Of a stretch of DNA of 6,879 nucleotides, positions 1-6,219 are shown one piece after another. Source of the stretch: Planctomycetaceae bacterium (GTDB lineage Bacteria > Planctomycetota > Planctomycetia > Pirellulales > JAEUIK01); assembly GCA_015493185.1 (NCBI GenBank), contig WGDQ01000230.1:1-6879 (forward strand). The letters run 5' to 3'. A program made the translations under genes and the position numbers. Positions within the stretch are counted from its first letter, which is position 1. Each line of letters starts with the position of its first letter. The notes beneath the pieces were generated by a model that ran no database searches, was not told the DNA's origin, and was given only the letters and a program-made list of their open reading frames with translations.

Positions 1-947
1 GAATCTCCTTGCCCTCCTGGGCCGTTGAGACTCTCATAACATCTGGACCAGTTTTTGGGGAGCAGGCCACCGGCACGCTGCGCCGCTGGATTCGCGAGTC
101 GAAGAAGAGCAAGAAGAAGACACCTACCAAGAAGGGGCGCCCTCGGACAAAAGAGGAGATTCGTCAGCTGATCGTCAAACTGGCCCGCGAGAACAACTGG
201 GGCTACACGCGGATCATGGGCGAACTCAAAAAACTCAGCATCACGCCGCCCTCGCGTAACACGGTCAAGAACATCCTCAAGGAGCACGACCTTGATCCCG
301 GTCCGCAGCGTGGTGAGGGCACCTGGGGTGAGTTTCTCAAGGTCCACGCTGCCACCTTGTGGCAATGTGACTTCTACGCCAAACGCGTGCTTACCGCTAA
401 AGGCTGGAAACACCTTTATTTGCTGGTATTCCTGCACGTTGGAACCAGGCGCGTGTTCGTCGCTCCATCGACGTTCCATCCAAATGATGCCTGGGTAACG
501 GAGCAGGCTGAAGCGTTCTTAAAGCATACTACCGAAGCTGGTCTCGGCGTTAAAATCGTGATGCACGATCGCGACACGAAGTTCACCGACTCGTTCGACC
601 AAAAGCTCAAGAACGCCCACGTCAAGGTTCGCAAGACGGCCTACCGTTCGCCCAATACGAACGCCTACGTAGAGCGCTTTCTGCAAACGCTGCAGCAGGA
701 AGCCCTCGACCACTTCATCGTTTTCGGCCAGCAGCACCTGGGCGTCATCGTCGGCGAGTTCGTCGAGCACTACCATGAAGAACGGCCTCACCAGGGAATG
801 GGCAATGACGTCCTCGTAACTGGCGAAACACCATCAGCGAAAAGCGAAGACGAAGACCCACCGCTGGATGTTGCACCAGTCTCACAGATCGCCTGCCGTG
901 AACGGCTTGGCGGCGTGTTGAAGCACTACTACCGCAAGGCTGCCTAG
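1..947 (+). CDS. DDE integrase-core transposase, 5'-partial
   Basis: This is a transposase of the retroviral-integrase (rve) superfamily, close in style to IS3/IS481-type proteins; it cuts and joins transposon ends. Numbering from the TTG at position 9 gives 312 residues. Residues 24-97 hold a basic linker (KKSKKK) and a helix-turn-helix-like segment (GRPRTKEEIRQLI, then WGYTRIMGELKKL and SRNTVKNIL). The catalytic core follows: D121 in LWQCDF, D187 in HDRDTKF and E222 in NAYVERF, with 34 residues between the last two, as expected for DD(34/35)E enzymes. The HYHEERPHQG motif at 254-263 and the C-terminus LGGVLKHYYRKAA look intact. The frame has no stop back to the left edge, the TTG has no visible ribosome site, and the family usually carries more N-terminal sequence, so the true start probably lies outside the window. 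Residues 1-23 fit the family poorly. The 207 bases after the stop contain no gene or clear terminal repeat. The core family is secure; the IS family name is not. Confidence 0.88.
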   Translation, partial: ISLPSWAVETLITSGPVFGEQATGTLRRWIRESKKSKKKTPTKKGRPRTKEEIRQLIVKLARENNWGYTRIMGELKKLSITPPSRNTVKNILKEHDLDPGPQRGEGTWGEFLKVHAATLWQCDFYAKRVLTAKGWKHLYLLVFLHVGTRRVFVAPSTFHPNDAWVTEQAEAFLKHTTEAGLGVKIVMHDRDTKFTDSFDQKLKNAHVKVRKTAYRSPNTNAYVERFLQTLQQEALDHFIVFGQQHLGVIVGEFVEHYHEERPHQGMGNDVLVTGETPSAKSEDEDPPLDVAPVSQIACRERLGGVLKHYYRKAA

Positions 948-1154
948 GTCGGCGGTGATTCTTTTTGGTCGTCAACGATCAACCCTGCGTTCGGCCTGCG
1001 CGCTGGCGCTAGTCTTCGGCTACTCGCATCCGGTTGCCACCGCGTCTGGACCAATCTACGGACGGCACAATTCGCGCCGGGCAACTCGTCGGCCATCATT
1101 TGCGCCCGACGGTTCCTCATCGATTCGCGCGACCTACTTTTTGCACGGGACGAT

Positions 1155-1889
1155 CTACTCCCGCAAGGGGATCATTTCGGACGGGACAAAGATTATCACG
1201 ACAAAGACGAGAAAGCCGATCGCTGCTACGATCGTCCCCTTCTTTGGACGCGTCCACGCGTCAACGCACCACAGCCATCCCCAGAGCGCTAGGCAAGTAA
1301 CAAAAATGCGTCTTGGAGGCCAGATGGTCCCGAGCAGCGCCTCACTTCGAGCGATGTACAGCATCGTGCTGGCATAGTACGCGAATACCATGGTCGCACC
1401 GGCGAACAACCACATCCTTACACAACGGCGAGCGCAGGCAGATATAAGGTTAGCAGGGCGAGGAAAGTACGCTTGTTCTTGCGACAGCGATCCCCGTATC
1501 GCCAAGTCCGCCGCGATCAAGATGAAGACAGCCGTACCGATAAGAAGGGCATCTCCCACCATGTTAGCCGTTGCGACGGTCGGCCACGCAAGATTCCCAT
1601 ACGACGGGTGCGGTTGGTCGATTAGTTCGCCAAACATATAGAACGTATACGCGACACCGACGTGTAGTAGTGGAGTATAAAGTAGCATGACAGCTCGCGG
1701 TACACGTTCAGCGACTGCGTCGACCAGCGACAGGCCGTACATTACGCAGACGACCAATCCCACAGACAGGATGAACCCTGTAGCGCCAGACTCTCTATCG
1801 TCGCGCAGTGCTGCGTAGACAGCAAATGTAAACGAAGCTGCCGCGATACACACGCATAATGATCGTATCGTAAACTGCCGTCTGTGCAT
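1155..1889 (-). CDS. Unrecognised multi-pass membrane protein (244 aa)
   Basis: I do not recognise a family. The 244-residue product has about seven hydrophobic stretches by eye: roughly residues 11-27, 37-56, 67-86, 110-130, 158-180, 194-211 and 217-236. Basic clusters lie between several of them (ARRCVR at 152-158, RPKK at 214-217). No catalytic motif is evident. The N-terminus MHRRQFTIRSLCVC resembles the 'R(R/Q)FT/SIR(D/S)L' opening common in planctomycete membrane proteins, which is why I chose the ATG at 1889. A GTG at 1931 would add 14 residues, but neither start has a good ribosome site. Codon use looks less GC-biased than in the genes to the right. It is transcribed toward the transposase and separated from the ligase gene by a MITE-like element, so it probably forms its own unit. 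The open frame and coherent membrane pattern support a real gene; its function is unknown. Confidence 0.68.
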   Translation of the reverse strand: MHRRQFTIRSLCVCIAAASFTFAVYAALRDDRESGATGFILSVGLVVCVMYGLSLVDAVAERVPRAVMLLYTPLLHVGVAYTFYMFGELIDQPHPSYGNLAWPTVATANMVGDALLIGTAVFILIAADLAIRGSLSQEQAYFPRPANLISACARRCVRMWLFAGATMVFAYYASTMLYIARSEALLGTIWPPRRIFVTCLALWGWLWCVDAWTRPKKGTIVAAIGFLVFVVIIFVPSEMIPLRE

Positions 1890-1919
1890 GAGTGTCAAAA
1901 AAACGCATCTGTTAGTGAT

Positions 1920-1931
1920 GTGGCCGGCCAC
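1920..1931. promoter_or_regulatory. 12-bp perfect palindrome upstream of membrane gene
   Basis: GTGGCCGGCCAC is a perfect 12-bp dyad centred about 36 bases upstream of the chosen ATG of the membrane-protein gene. It could be an operator in the promoter or leader region, but no clear -35/-10 pair is visible nearby and such GC-rich palindromes also occur by chance. If translation instead began at the GTG at 1931, this dyad would lie inside the coding sequence. Confidence 0.2.
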
Positions 1932-1987
1932 TGCTGATCGTTCTAATGCAATTTACCATCGCAATCGTGGCGGGCCTATCACAGGGC

Positions 1988-2010
1988 TAAGCTCGACTTT
2001 TGCCAGTTTT
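1988..2010 (+). repeat. Left terminal inverted repeat of the MITE-like element
   Basis: This 23-bp arm starts TAAGCTCGACTTTTGCCAG and ends in TTTT. It pairs with 2127-2149 with one mismatch. The base just outside (C1987) does not match the corresponding base on the other side (A2150), so the repeat stops sharply at the TA. Confidence 0.8.
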
Positions 2011-2126
2011 GGGCACGGATTTCGATGAAATCTGGTATCGCTTTGATCATGGTTTTTGCGCAAAAAAGACTCCTCACCGATTCTGCGTTCGTAGGTCGCA
2101 GGTCTGTCACGCCGTCTGAGAAAGTG

Positions 2127-2149
2127 AAAACTGCCAAAAGTCGAGCTTA
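2127..2149 (-). repeat. Right terminal inverted repeat, overlapping the ligase stop codon
   Basis: Read on the - strand this 23-bp arm starts TAAGCTCGACTTTTGGCAG. Its first three bases (2149 to 2147) are the TAA stop of the acyl-CoA synthetase gene. It is the partner of 1988-2010. Confidence 0.8.
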
Positions 2150-3709
2150 ATGAATTTGTCGCTCGCGACCTTCCCAGTAGGGAGCGCGTAGCTCGCGCTT
2201 TAGGATCTTGCCTACGGGGCTCTTGGGCAACTCTTGGGGGTGGAATGAAACGCTCTTGGGGCACTTGTAGTTGGCGATCAGCCCGTGACAGTGGTGAATC
2301 AATTCTTCTTCGCCGGCGGAGTGGCCGGGCTTGAGCACCACGATGGCATGCACGGCCTCGCCCCATTGTTCGTCGGGAATGCCGATCACGGCGGCCTCGA
2401 GCACCGCCGGATGCTCGTGCAATGCGGCCTCCACCTCCACGGAGTACACGTTTTCGCCGCCGGTGACGATCATGTCTTTCGAACGGTCGACCAGATAGAT
2501 GTAGCCGTCTTCGTCCATGTAGCCCATGTCGCCGGTGTGCATCCAACCGTTGCGCAGCGCTTGAGCCGTGGCCTCGGGTTGTTTCCAGTAGCCCTTCATC
2601 ACCATGGGACCGCGGGCGCAGATTTCGCCCACCTCACCCCGGGGCAGCTCGCGGTCGTTTTCGTCCATCACTTTCACCTCGGCGGTGAAAATCGGAATGC
2701 CGGCCGAGCGAAGCCGCTTTTGCTGCTCGGGGGTACCGTTGGGAATGTGGTCTTCAGGCGGCAGGTACGCACACAGCGGCGAAAGCTCGGTCATGCCGTA
2801 GCCCTGCGTGAACTCGCATGGCAATACCTCCATGGCCCGTCGCAACAGAGCTTCGGGAATAGGCGAGGCGCCATAAGCGATACCCCGCAACGAGCTCAAA
2901 TCGTACTCAGAAAAGTTCGGGTGATTGAGCACCATGTTGAGCATCGTGGGAATCATCAGCGCAATCGTGACGCGATAGTTTTGAATCGCCCGCATCATGC
3001 CTTCGGGCTCGAAAAAGGGGATGAAAGCATGTTGCGCACCAACCATCGTCAGGCCGAACGTCGAGGAGATGTCGGCCAGATGGAACATGGGCGCCGAGTG
3101 CAGATAGATGTCGTCGCGCGAAGCGCGGTTGGTAAGCGTACCATTGAGCGCGTTGGCCATCAGATTGTCGTGCGTGAGCATTACGCCTTTGGCGCGGCCT
3201 GTCGTGCCGCCGGTATAGAAGATGCCGGCCACGTCGTCGCCATCGCGTTCGGCATCGTCGATGGGTGCGGCCTCTCGAATCAGCGTTTCGTAGTCGAGCA
3301 TACCTTCGGGCGCGGGGACCGACGCAGCATGAACGACATGACGCACGGTCTGCAGCTTGTCGCGCATGGCAGGCAGCATCATGGCAAACGTATCGTCGAC
3401 CACCAGCACGCGGACCTCGGCTTCGTTGAGCTGATGAACGATCTCCGGTGCCGCCAATCGGATGTTGATCGGCACCACCACGCCACCAGCCCAAAAGGTG
3501 CCGAAAAAGAGCTCGAAATAGCGGTGGCCGTTGAGCATGAATACGGCAACCTTGTCGTCGTCGCCGATGCCCAACTCCCGCAACACGCCGGCAAGTCGCT
3601 GAACGCGGTCGCCAAATTCCGACCAGCTTTGCCGCACTTCTCCATCCAATACGGCCGTATGGTCGCGATACAGCAGCATCGCACGGCGCAACGTCTGCGT
3701 CACCTGCAT
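2147..3709 (-). CDS. Long-chain fatty-acyl-CoA synthetase (ANL superfamily)
   Basis: This cytosolic or membrane-associated enzyme adenylates a carboxylic acid with ATP and transfers the acyl group to CoA, activating fatty acids for beta-oxidation or lipid synthesis. The 520 residues are full length for the family. Visible motifs in order: the phosphate-binding loop YTGGTTGRAKG (165-175), the A5-type motif GYGMTE (303-308), TGD (392-394) with the ribose-binding Asp, the hinge region DRSKDMIVTGGENVYS (408-423), and the C-terminal PVGK (498-501) with catalytic Lys501. The chain ends normally in PYWEGRERQIH. I chose the ATG at 3709 because homology begins there and GGGGAA lies 7 bases upstream (3717-3722); the open frame runs a further 50 residues upstream but that part is not family-like. 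The gene follows aceF in the same direction after 345 bases, so co-transcription is possible but not shown. The stop codon lies in the MITE-like repeat. Class I ANL membership is certain; chain-length preference is not readable, and a medium-chain or aromatic substrate is possible. Confidence 0.93.
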   Translation of the reverse strand: MQVTQTLRRAMLLYRDHTAVLDGEVRQSWSEFGDRVQRLAGVLRELGIGDDDKVAVFMLNGHRYFELFFGTFWAGGVVVPINIRLAAPEIVHQLNEAEVRVLVVDDTFAMMLPAMRDKLQTVRHVVHAASVPAPEGMLDYETLIREAAPIDDAERDGDDVAGIFYTGGTTGRAKGVMLTHDNLMANALNGTLTNRASRDDIYLHSAPMFHLADISSTFGLTMVGAQHAFIPFFEPEGMMRAIQNYRVTIALMIPTMLNMVLNHPNFSEYDLSSLRGIAYGASPIPEALLRRAMEVLPCEFTQGYGMTELSPLCAYLPPEDHIPNGTPEQQKRLRSAGIPIFTAEVKVMDENDRELPRGEVGEICARGPMVMKGYWKQPEATAQALRNGWMHTGDMGYMDEDGYIYLVDRSKDMIVTGGENVYSVEVEAALHEHPAVLEAAVIGIPDEQWGEAVHAIVVLKPGHSAGEEELIHHCHGLIANYKCPKSVSFHPQELPKSPVGKILKRELRAPYWEGRERQIH

Positions 3710-4054
3710 CGAGTAATTCCCCGCAAGAAAGAGTAGGCGAAGTGTGAAGCGTCTCGCATCGCACCGGCGCGATCCGGCACATTGCTGGCCCGTCCGGATC
3801 GATCCGACTGATTGGCAAGCCAGCCAACCAGTTGAGCGGCGATCGCCTAAAGACCGCATGGCCCGCAGAGCGTTGGCACCGATGTCGATGATTGACGCAA
3901 CGCAATGATTCGGGCGCTATTGTTCCAGACCTGCGGCCTCGGTCAAGCAAAATCGGATTGTTGCCGCTTCAGGGCACGTGTCGCGCCGTTCGCTGGGTTG
4001 ATTGCGACCCGGCGTGGCCGGCACGGGCGACCAAGAGACATGAAGCCGCAGCGA
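3710..4054. other. Gap between aceF and the acyl-CoA synthetase gene
   Basis: I see no gene here on either strand. The possible frames are short and unlike known proteins. The gap contains the probable ribosome site of the ligase (GGGGAA, 3717-3722, - strand) and a 12-bp palindrome CGGATCGATCCG (3795-3806). No convincing intrinsic terminator or sigma-70 promoter could be identified. Its length suggests that the ligase may have its own promoter. Confidence 0.5.
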
Positions 4055-5692
4055 TCACGGCGCTAGAAGCAATCGGCCCGGTGCTTCCAGATAAGCGATC
4101 ACCTCGTTCAAGAATCTTGCGGCCGTGGCGCCATCGACCAGGCGATGGTCGTACGAAAGGCTCAACGGCATCATGAGCCGAACTTCGATTTGGCCGTCGA
4201 CCGCCACCGGCAGGCGGCGACTTCGACCGACCAGCAGAATGGCGACTTCCGGGTGATTGATGATCGGCGTCGAGTACGTGCCGCCGATGGCGCCCAGGTT
4301 GCTGATCGTGAATGTGCCGCCGCGCAGATCGTCCAGCGAAAACTGCCCACTACGGGCCTGCTCGGCCACGGTGCCCAGCGCCAATGCGATTTGAGGAATC
4401 GTCATATGGTCGACGTTGCGCACCACCGGCACGATCAAGCCACGATCGGTGTCGACGGCCACGCCGATGTTCACATATTGCTTGAAGATGATTTCGTTCT
4501 TCTCATCGTCGATCGAGGCGTTGAGCATCGGATGCGCCTTGAGCGCGTGCGCCACGGCCTTCATCACGAAGGGCATCATCGTCAGTTTGATATTCGTGCC
4601 CAGATAGTCGGCGACACTCTCGCGGCGAATCTTGTCCAGTTCTGTGATGTCGGCATCGTCGAAGTTCGTGACGTGCGGAATGGTGGAGGCCGATCGGGCC
4701 ATGTTGCGGGCGATCGTTTGCCTGATTTTCGACATCCGCTCCCGGCGCACCGGGCCAAACGCGTCTTGACTTTCCGCGGCCGCGGCCGGTGGCGCCGCGG
4801 TCGTGGTCTCAGGAACCGCCGCCGGAGTCGCCGCGCCGGCTGGCGCTGGGGTTGGCGCTGGGGAGACAGCGGGAGGTTCGCTCGACAGCACGGTAGCGCC
4901 CGATGAACCGGCGGTGCTGGCCTGGGCACTGCCGCGTCGGACCGCCGCTTTCACGTCTTCTTCGGTGATGCGCCCGCCGGGGCCGGTGCCTTGCACCTGG
5001 CTGAGATCGACACCCAGTTCTCGCGCCAAGCGGCGTGTGGCCGGCCCCGCCGGAGCAGAAGTTCGCCGACCGCCCGCCGTCACGGGGCGCATGGCTTCGG
5101 GGGGCACGGCCGCGGCCGCGGGCGGAATCTCGCGTGTTCCCAACGTCGAGGCTGGTTCGGCCGGAGAAGGCCAGCCACCCGGCGGCGGTGTCGAGGGCGC
5201 GGTCGGCGCAGTCGAAGTCGGCGGCGCCGTCGAACCTGTTGGCGGCGTCCCACCCACTGGTGCGGCGGGTTCTGACGGAATCGGCGCGGACGCCGGAGGA
5301 ACCGGCTCTGTGACCGTGGGCGGCGTGGTGGGCTGGCCGCTCGCCGCGGGCGTTGCCGGCGGAGCGGACGCCGCCGGCGGAGCCGCCGTTTGCACGGCTG
5401 CCTGCGATGACGATGCCGCGGTCGTCGTCGCGGCTGCAACCGCCGCCGCGTCGCCACCTTCTTCCAAGGTCAGTAATACCCCGCCGATCGGTACCGTGTC
5501 GCCCGGTTGCACATGGATTTTGGCAACCCGCCCACCGATCGGGCACGGAACCTCGACGGTGGCCTTGTCCGTCTCGAGTTCGACGACCGGCTGGTTCGGC
5601 TCGATGACGTCGCCTTCTTTAACCAGCAGCGCGACGACATCGCCCGACTCGATATTCTCGCCCAGGTCGGGCAATTTGAACTCCGTGGCCAT
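4055..5692 (-). CDS. aceF: Dihydrolipoyl acetyltransferase, E2 of pyruvate dehydrogenase
   Basis: E2 forms the core of the pyruvate dehydrogenase complex and moves the acetyl group from lipoyl-lysine to CoA. The 545 residues show one N-terminal lipoyl domain (1-78) with lipoylated Lys43 in ETDKATVEVP. An Ala/Pro/Thr linker follows (about 80-212), then a peripheral subunit-binding domain (about 213-251; ATRRLARELGVDL, GTGPGGRITEEDV), then a second Ala/Pro linker (about 254-310). The catalytic domain (313-545) carries the signature SYDHRLVDG, with His516 and Asp520 as the catalytic pair. The ATG at 5692 is chosen because the lipoyl domain starts there and AGGAAG (5702-5707) lies 9 bases upstream; the TTG at 5728 would add 12 unrelated residues. 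It lies downstream of aceE, which supports pyruvate rather than 2-oxoglutarate or branched-chain acids as substrate. E. coli AceF has three lipoyl domains, this one only one. A branched-chain E2 is a less likely alternative. Confidence 0.94.
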   Translation of the reverse strand: MATEFKLPDLGENIESGDVVALLVKEGDVIEPNQPVVELETDKATVEVPCPIGGRVAKIHVQPGDTVPIGGVLLTLEEGGDAAAVAAATTTAASSSQAAVQTAAPPAASAPPATPAASGQPTTPPTVTEPVPPASAPIPSEPAAPVGGTPPTGSTAPPTSTAPTAPSTPPPGGWPSPAEPASTLGTREIPPAAAAVPPEAMRPVTAGGRRTSAPAGPATRRLARELGVDLSQVQGTGPGGRITEEDVKAAVRRGSAQASTAGSSGATVLSSEPPAVSPAPTPAPAGAATPAAVPETTTAAPPAAAAESQDAFGPVRRERMSKIRQTIARNMARSASTIPHVTNFDDADITELDKIRRESVADYLGTNIKLTMMPFVMKAVAHALKAHPMLNASIDDEKNEIIFKQYVNIGVAVDTDRGLIVPVVRNVDHMTIPQIALALGTVAEQARSGQFSLDDLRGGTFTISNLGAIGGTYSTPIINHPEVAILLVGRSRRLPVAVDGQIEVRLMMPLSLSYDHRLVDGATAARFLNEVIAYLEAPGRLLLAP

Positions 5693-5701
5693 GGCAACTA
5701 A

Positions 5702-5707
5702 CTTCCT
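5702..5707 (-). promoter_or_regulatory. Ribosome binding site of aceF
   Basis: AGGAAG on the - strand, 9 bases before the ATG at 5692. It decides in favour of this start over the upstream TTG at 5728, which lies in an AT-rich tract. Confidence 0.6.
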
Positions 5708-5726
5708 GGCGGGTGGCGCGAGGTTC

Positions 5727-5759
5727 AAAAAATATGAGGGACAGTACCGTCCTGCCCCT
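5727..5759 (-). terminator. Terminator-like hairpin with T tract between aceE and aceF
   Basis: Read on the - strand, arms AGGGGCAG (5759-5752) and CTGTCCCT (5744-5737) form an 8-bp stem with one G-U pair and a 7-base loop. It is followed by CATATTTTTT (5736-5727), the layout of an intrinsic terminator. A second small hairpin (CGGCC/GGCCG, 5779-5761) sits just before it. The T tract ends about 35 bases before the aceF start codon, so it could end aceE transcription, act as a partial terminator that sets the E1:E2 ratio, or be a dispersed repeat. The T tract is interrupted by an A, so efficiency is uncertain. Confidence 0.45.
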
Positions 5760-6002
5760 ACGGCCGTCTCTTTAGGCCGGCGGCAGCAAGCAAACGGTGG
5801 CGCAGCATCGCGCCTTGTTCGGTAGCCTACCGCTCACGCCCGAAAAGAAAAAGGCAGTCGGCGAAAAAACAGCCTCGCGGTTCTTCGGCGACCGGGTTCA
5901 CAAGGCAATTCAGCCCGGCAACAAGCGCACAACAAACAACACCACGCTCCAAACGCCGACAGCCCGCGATACCGTGAATCACCGGATTCTTTTCGCGAAG
6001 CG

Positions 6003-6031
6003 TCTGCTCCGCGACATAATCTGCTCCGCGA
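6003..6031. repeat. Duplicated 12-mer TCTGCTCCGCGA, 17-base period
   Basis: TCTGCTCCGCGA occurs at 6003-6014 and again at 6020-6031, with a shorter third echo (TTCTGCTT, 6035-6042). The 17-base spacing is not a multiple of three, which argues against coding. The second copy overlaps CGCGAAAA, which can pair with TTTTCGCG at 5990-5997 to form a stem around the repeat pair. Confidence 0.6.
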
Positions 6032-6179
6032 AAATTCTGCTTACGAGGCGTCGGGAATCGCGACGCATCGCTCGATGCCCGGCTTTCGCGATGCCACCTG
6101 CTGCTACCTCGCTCGGCAGCACCAACTGCCACTGCCAGCCGCTAGAAACCTTTCTGCCGTGGCTTGTTGATGCGAATGC

Positions 6180-6219
6180 TCTCCGGTGCAGGCAATTGCT
6201 CACCGATGCAGGCAATTCA
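6180..6219. repeat. Imperfect 20-bp tandem duplication at the aceE stop
   Basis: 6180-6199 and 6200-6219 match at 16 of 20 positions and share the core TGCAGGCAATT. The second unit includes the aceE stop codon (TGA on the - strand, 6217-6219), so the duplication extends from the last codon into the 3' non-coding region without changing the protein. Confidence 0.65.

Larger units (their letters stand above)
1988..2149. mobile_element. MITE-like element, 162 bp, TA-flanked inverted repeats
   Basis: Terminal inverted repeats of 23 bp (1988-2010 and 2127-2149) match at 22 of 23 positions; the mismatch pairs C2003 with C2134. Each arm begins TAAGCTCGACTTTTG read inward. The outermost TA on each side can be read as a duplicated TA target, leaving 21-bp repeats that start AGCTCGAC. 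A TA target is typical of the IS630/Tc1/mariner superfamily. The interior (2011-2126) has no credible gene. It holds a small hairpin (GATTTC/GAAATC, 2018-2032) and a 14-bp palindrome TTTTTGCGCAAAAA (2053-2066). A non-autonomous element mobilised in trans is the simplest reading. A bidirectional terminator built from the inverted repeat is a weaker alternative, because the arms are 116 bases apart. Copy number in the genome is unknown. Confidence 0.72.
5693..6216. other. Long aceE-aceF gap with short repeats, no convincing gene
   Basis: 524 bases separate two genes that are usually adjacent in an operon. Both strands hold short open frames. The largest on the - strand (5827-6132, GTG start, 101 codons) has no ribosome site and no recognisable domain. 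Present in the gap are the terminator-like hairpin, a 13-bp dyad CGGTAG-C-CTACCG (5820-5832), a duplicated 12-mer (6003-6031), an inverted pair TTTTCGCG/CGCGAAAA (5990-5997 and 6027-6034), and tandem 20-mers at the aceE stop. AGGCAATT occurs at 5903, 6190 and 6210. It may carry a separate aceF promoter, but I cannot point to one. Confidence 0.5.

Noticed and set aside
948..1154. Possible right end of the transposase's insertion sequence
   Set aside because: The left end is outside the window, so no terminal inverted repeat or target duplication can be matched.
955..1377. 140-codon open frame on the + strand after the transposase
   Set aside because: It overlaps the 3' end of the membrane-protein gene on the other strand and has unordered Arg/Ser/Thr-rich content with no domain.
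1953..2546. 197-codon open frame on the - strand spanning the MITE-like element
   Set aside because: Most of it is an out-of-frame reading of the ligase 3' end, with a highly Arg-rich product.
2285..3736. 483-codon open frame on the + strand opposite the acyl-CoA synthetase
   Set aside because: His/Arg-rich antisense shadow with no domain, lying entirely across a gene with all ANL motifs.
3710..3859. 50-residue upstream extension of the acyl-CoA synthetase frame
   Set aside because: The extra residues are not family-like, while the ATG at 3709 has a plausible ribosome site and starts where ANL similarity begins.
4803..5825. 340-codon open frame on the + strand opposite aceF
   Set aside because: It is the reverse reading of the GC-rich Ala/Pro linker and lipoyl domain of a clear E2 gene; its Gly/Ala/Val-rich product is a composition artefact.
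5827..6132. 101-codon open frame in the aceE-aceF gap, - strand
   Set aside because: GTG start without ribosome site, no recognisable domain, and it crosses a direct repeat whose 17-base period is not a multiple of three. A real small protein is not excluded.
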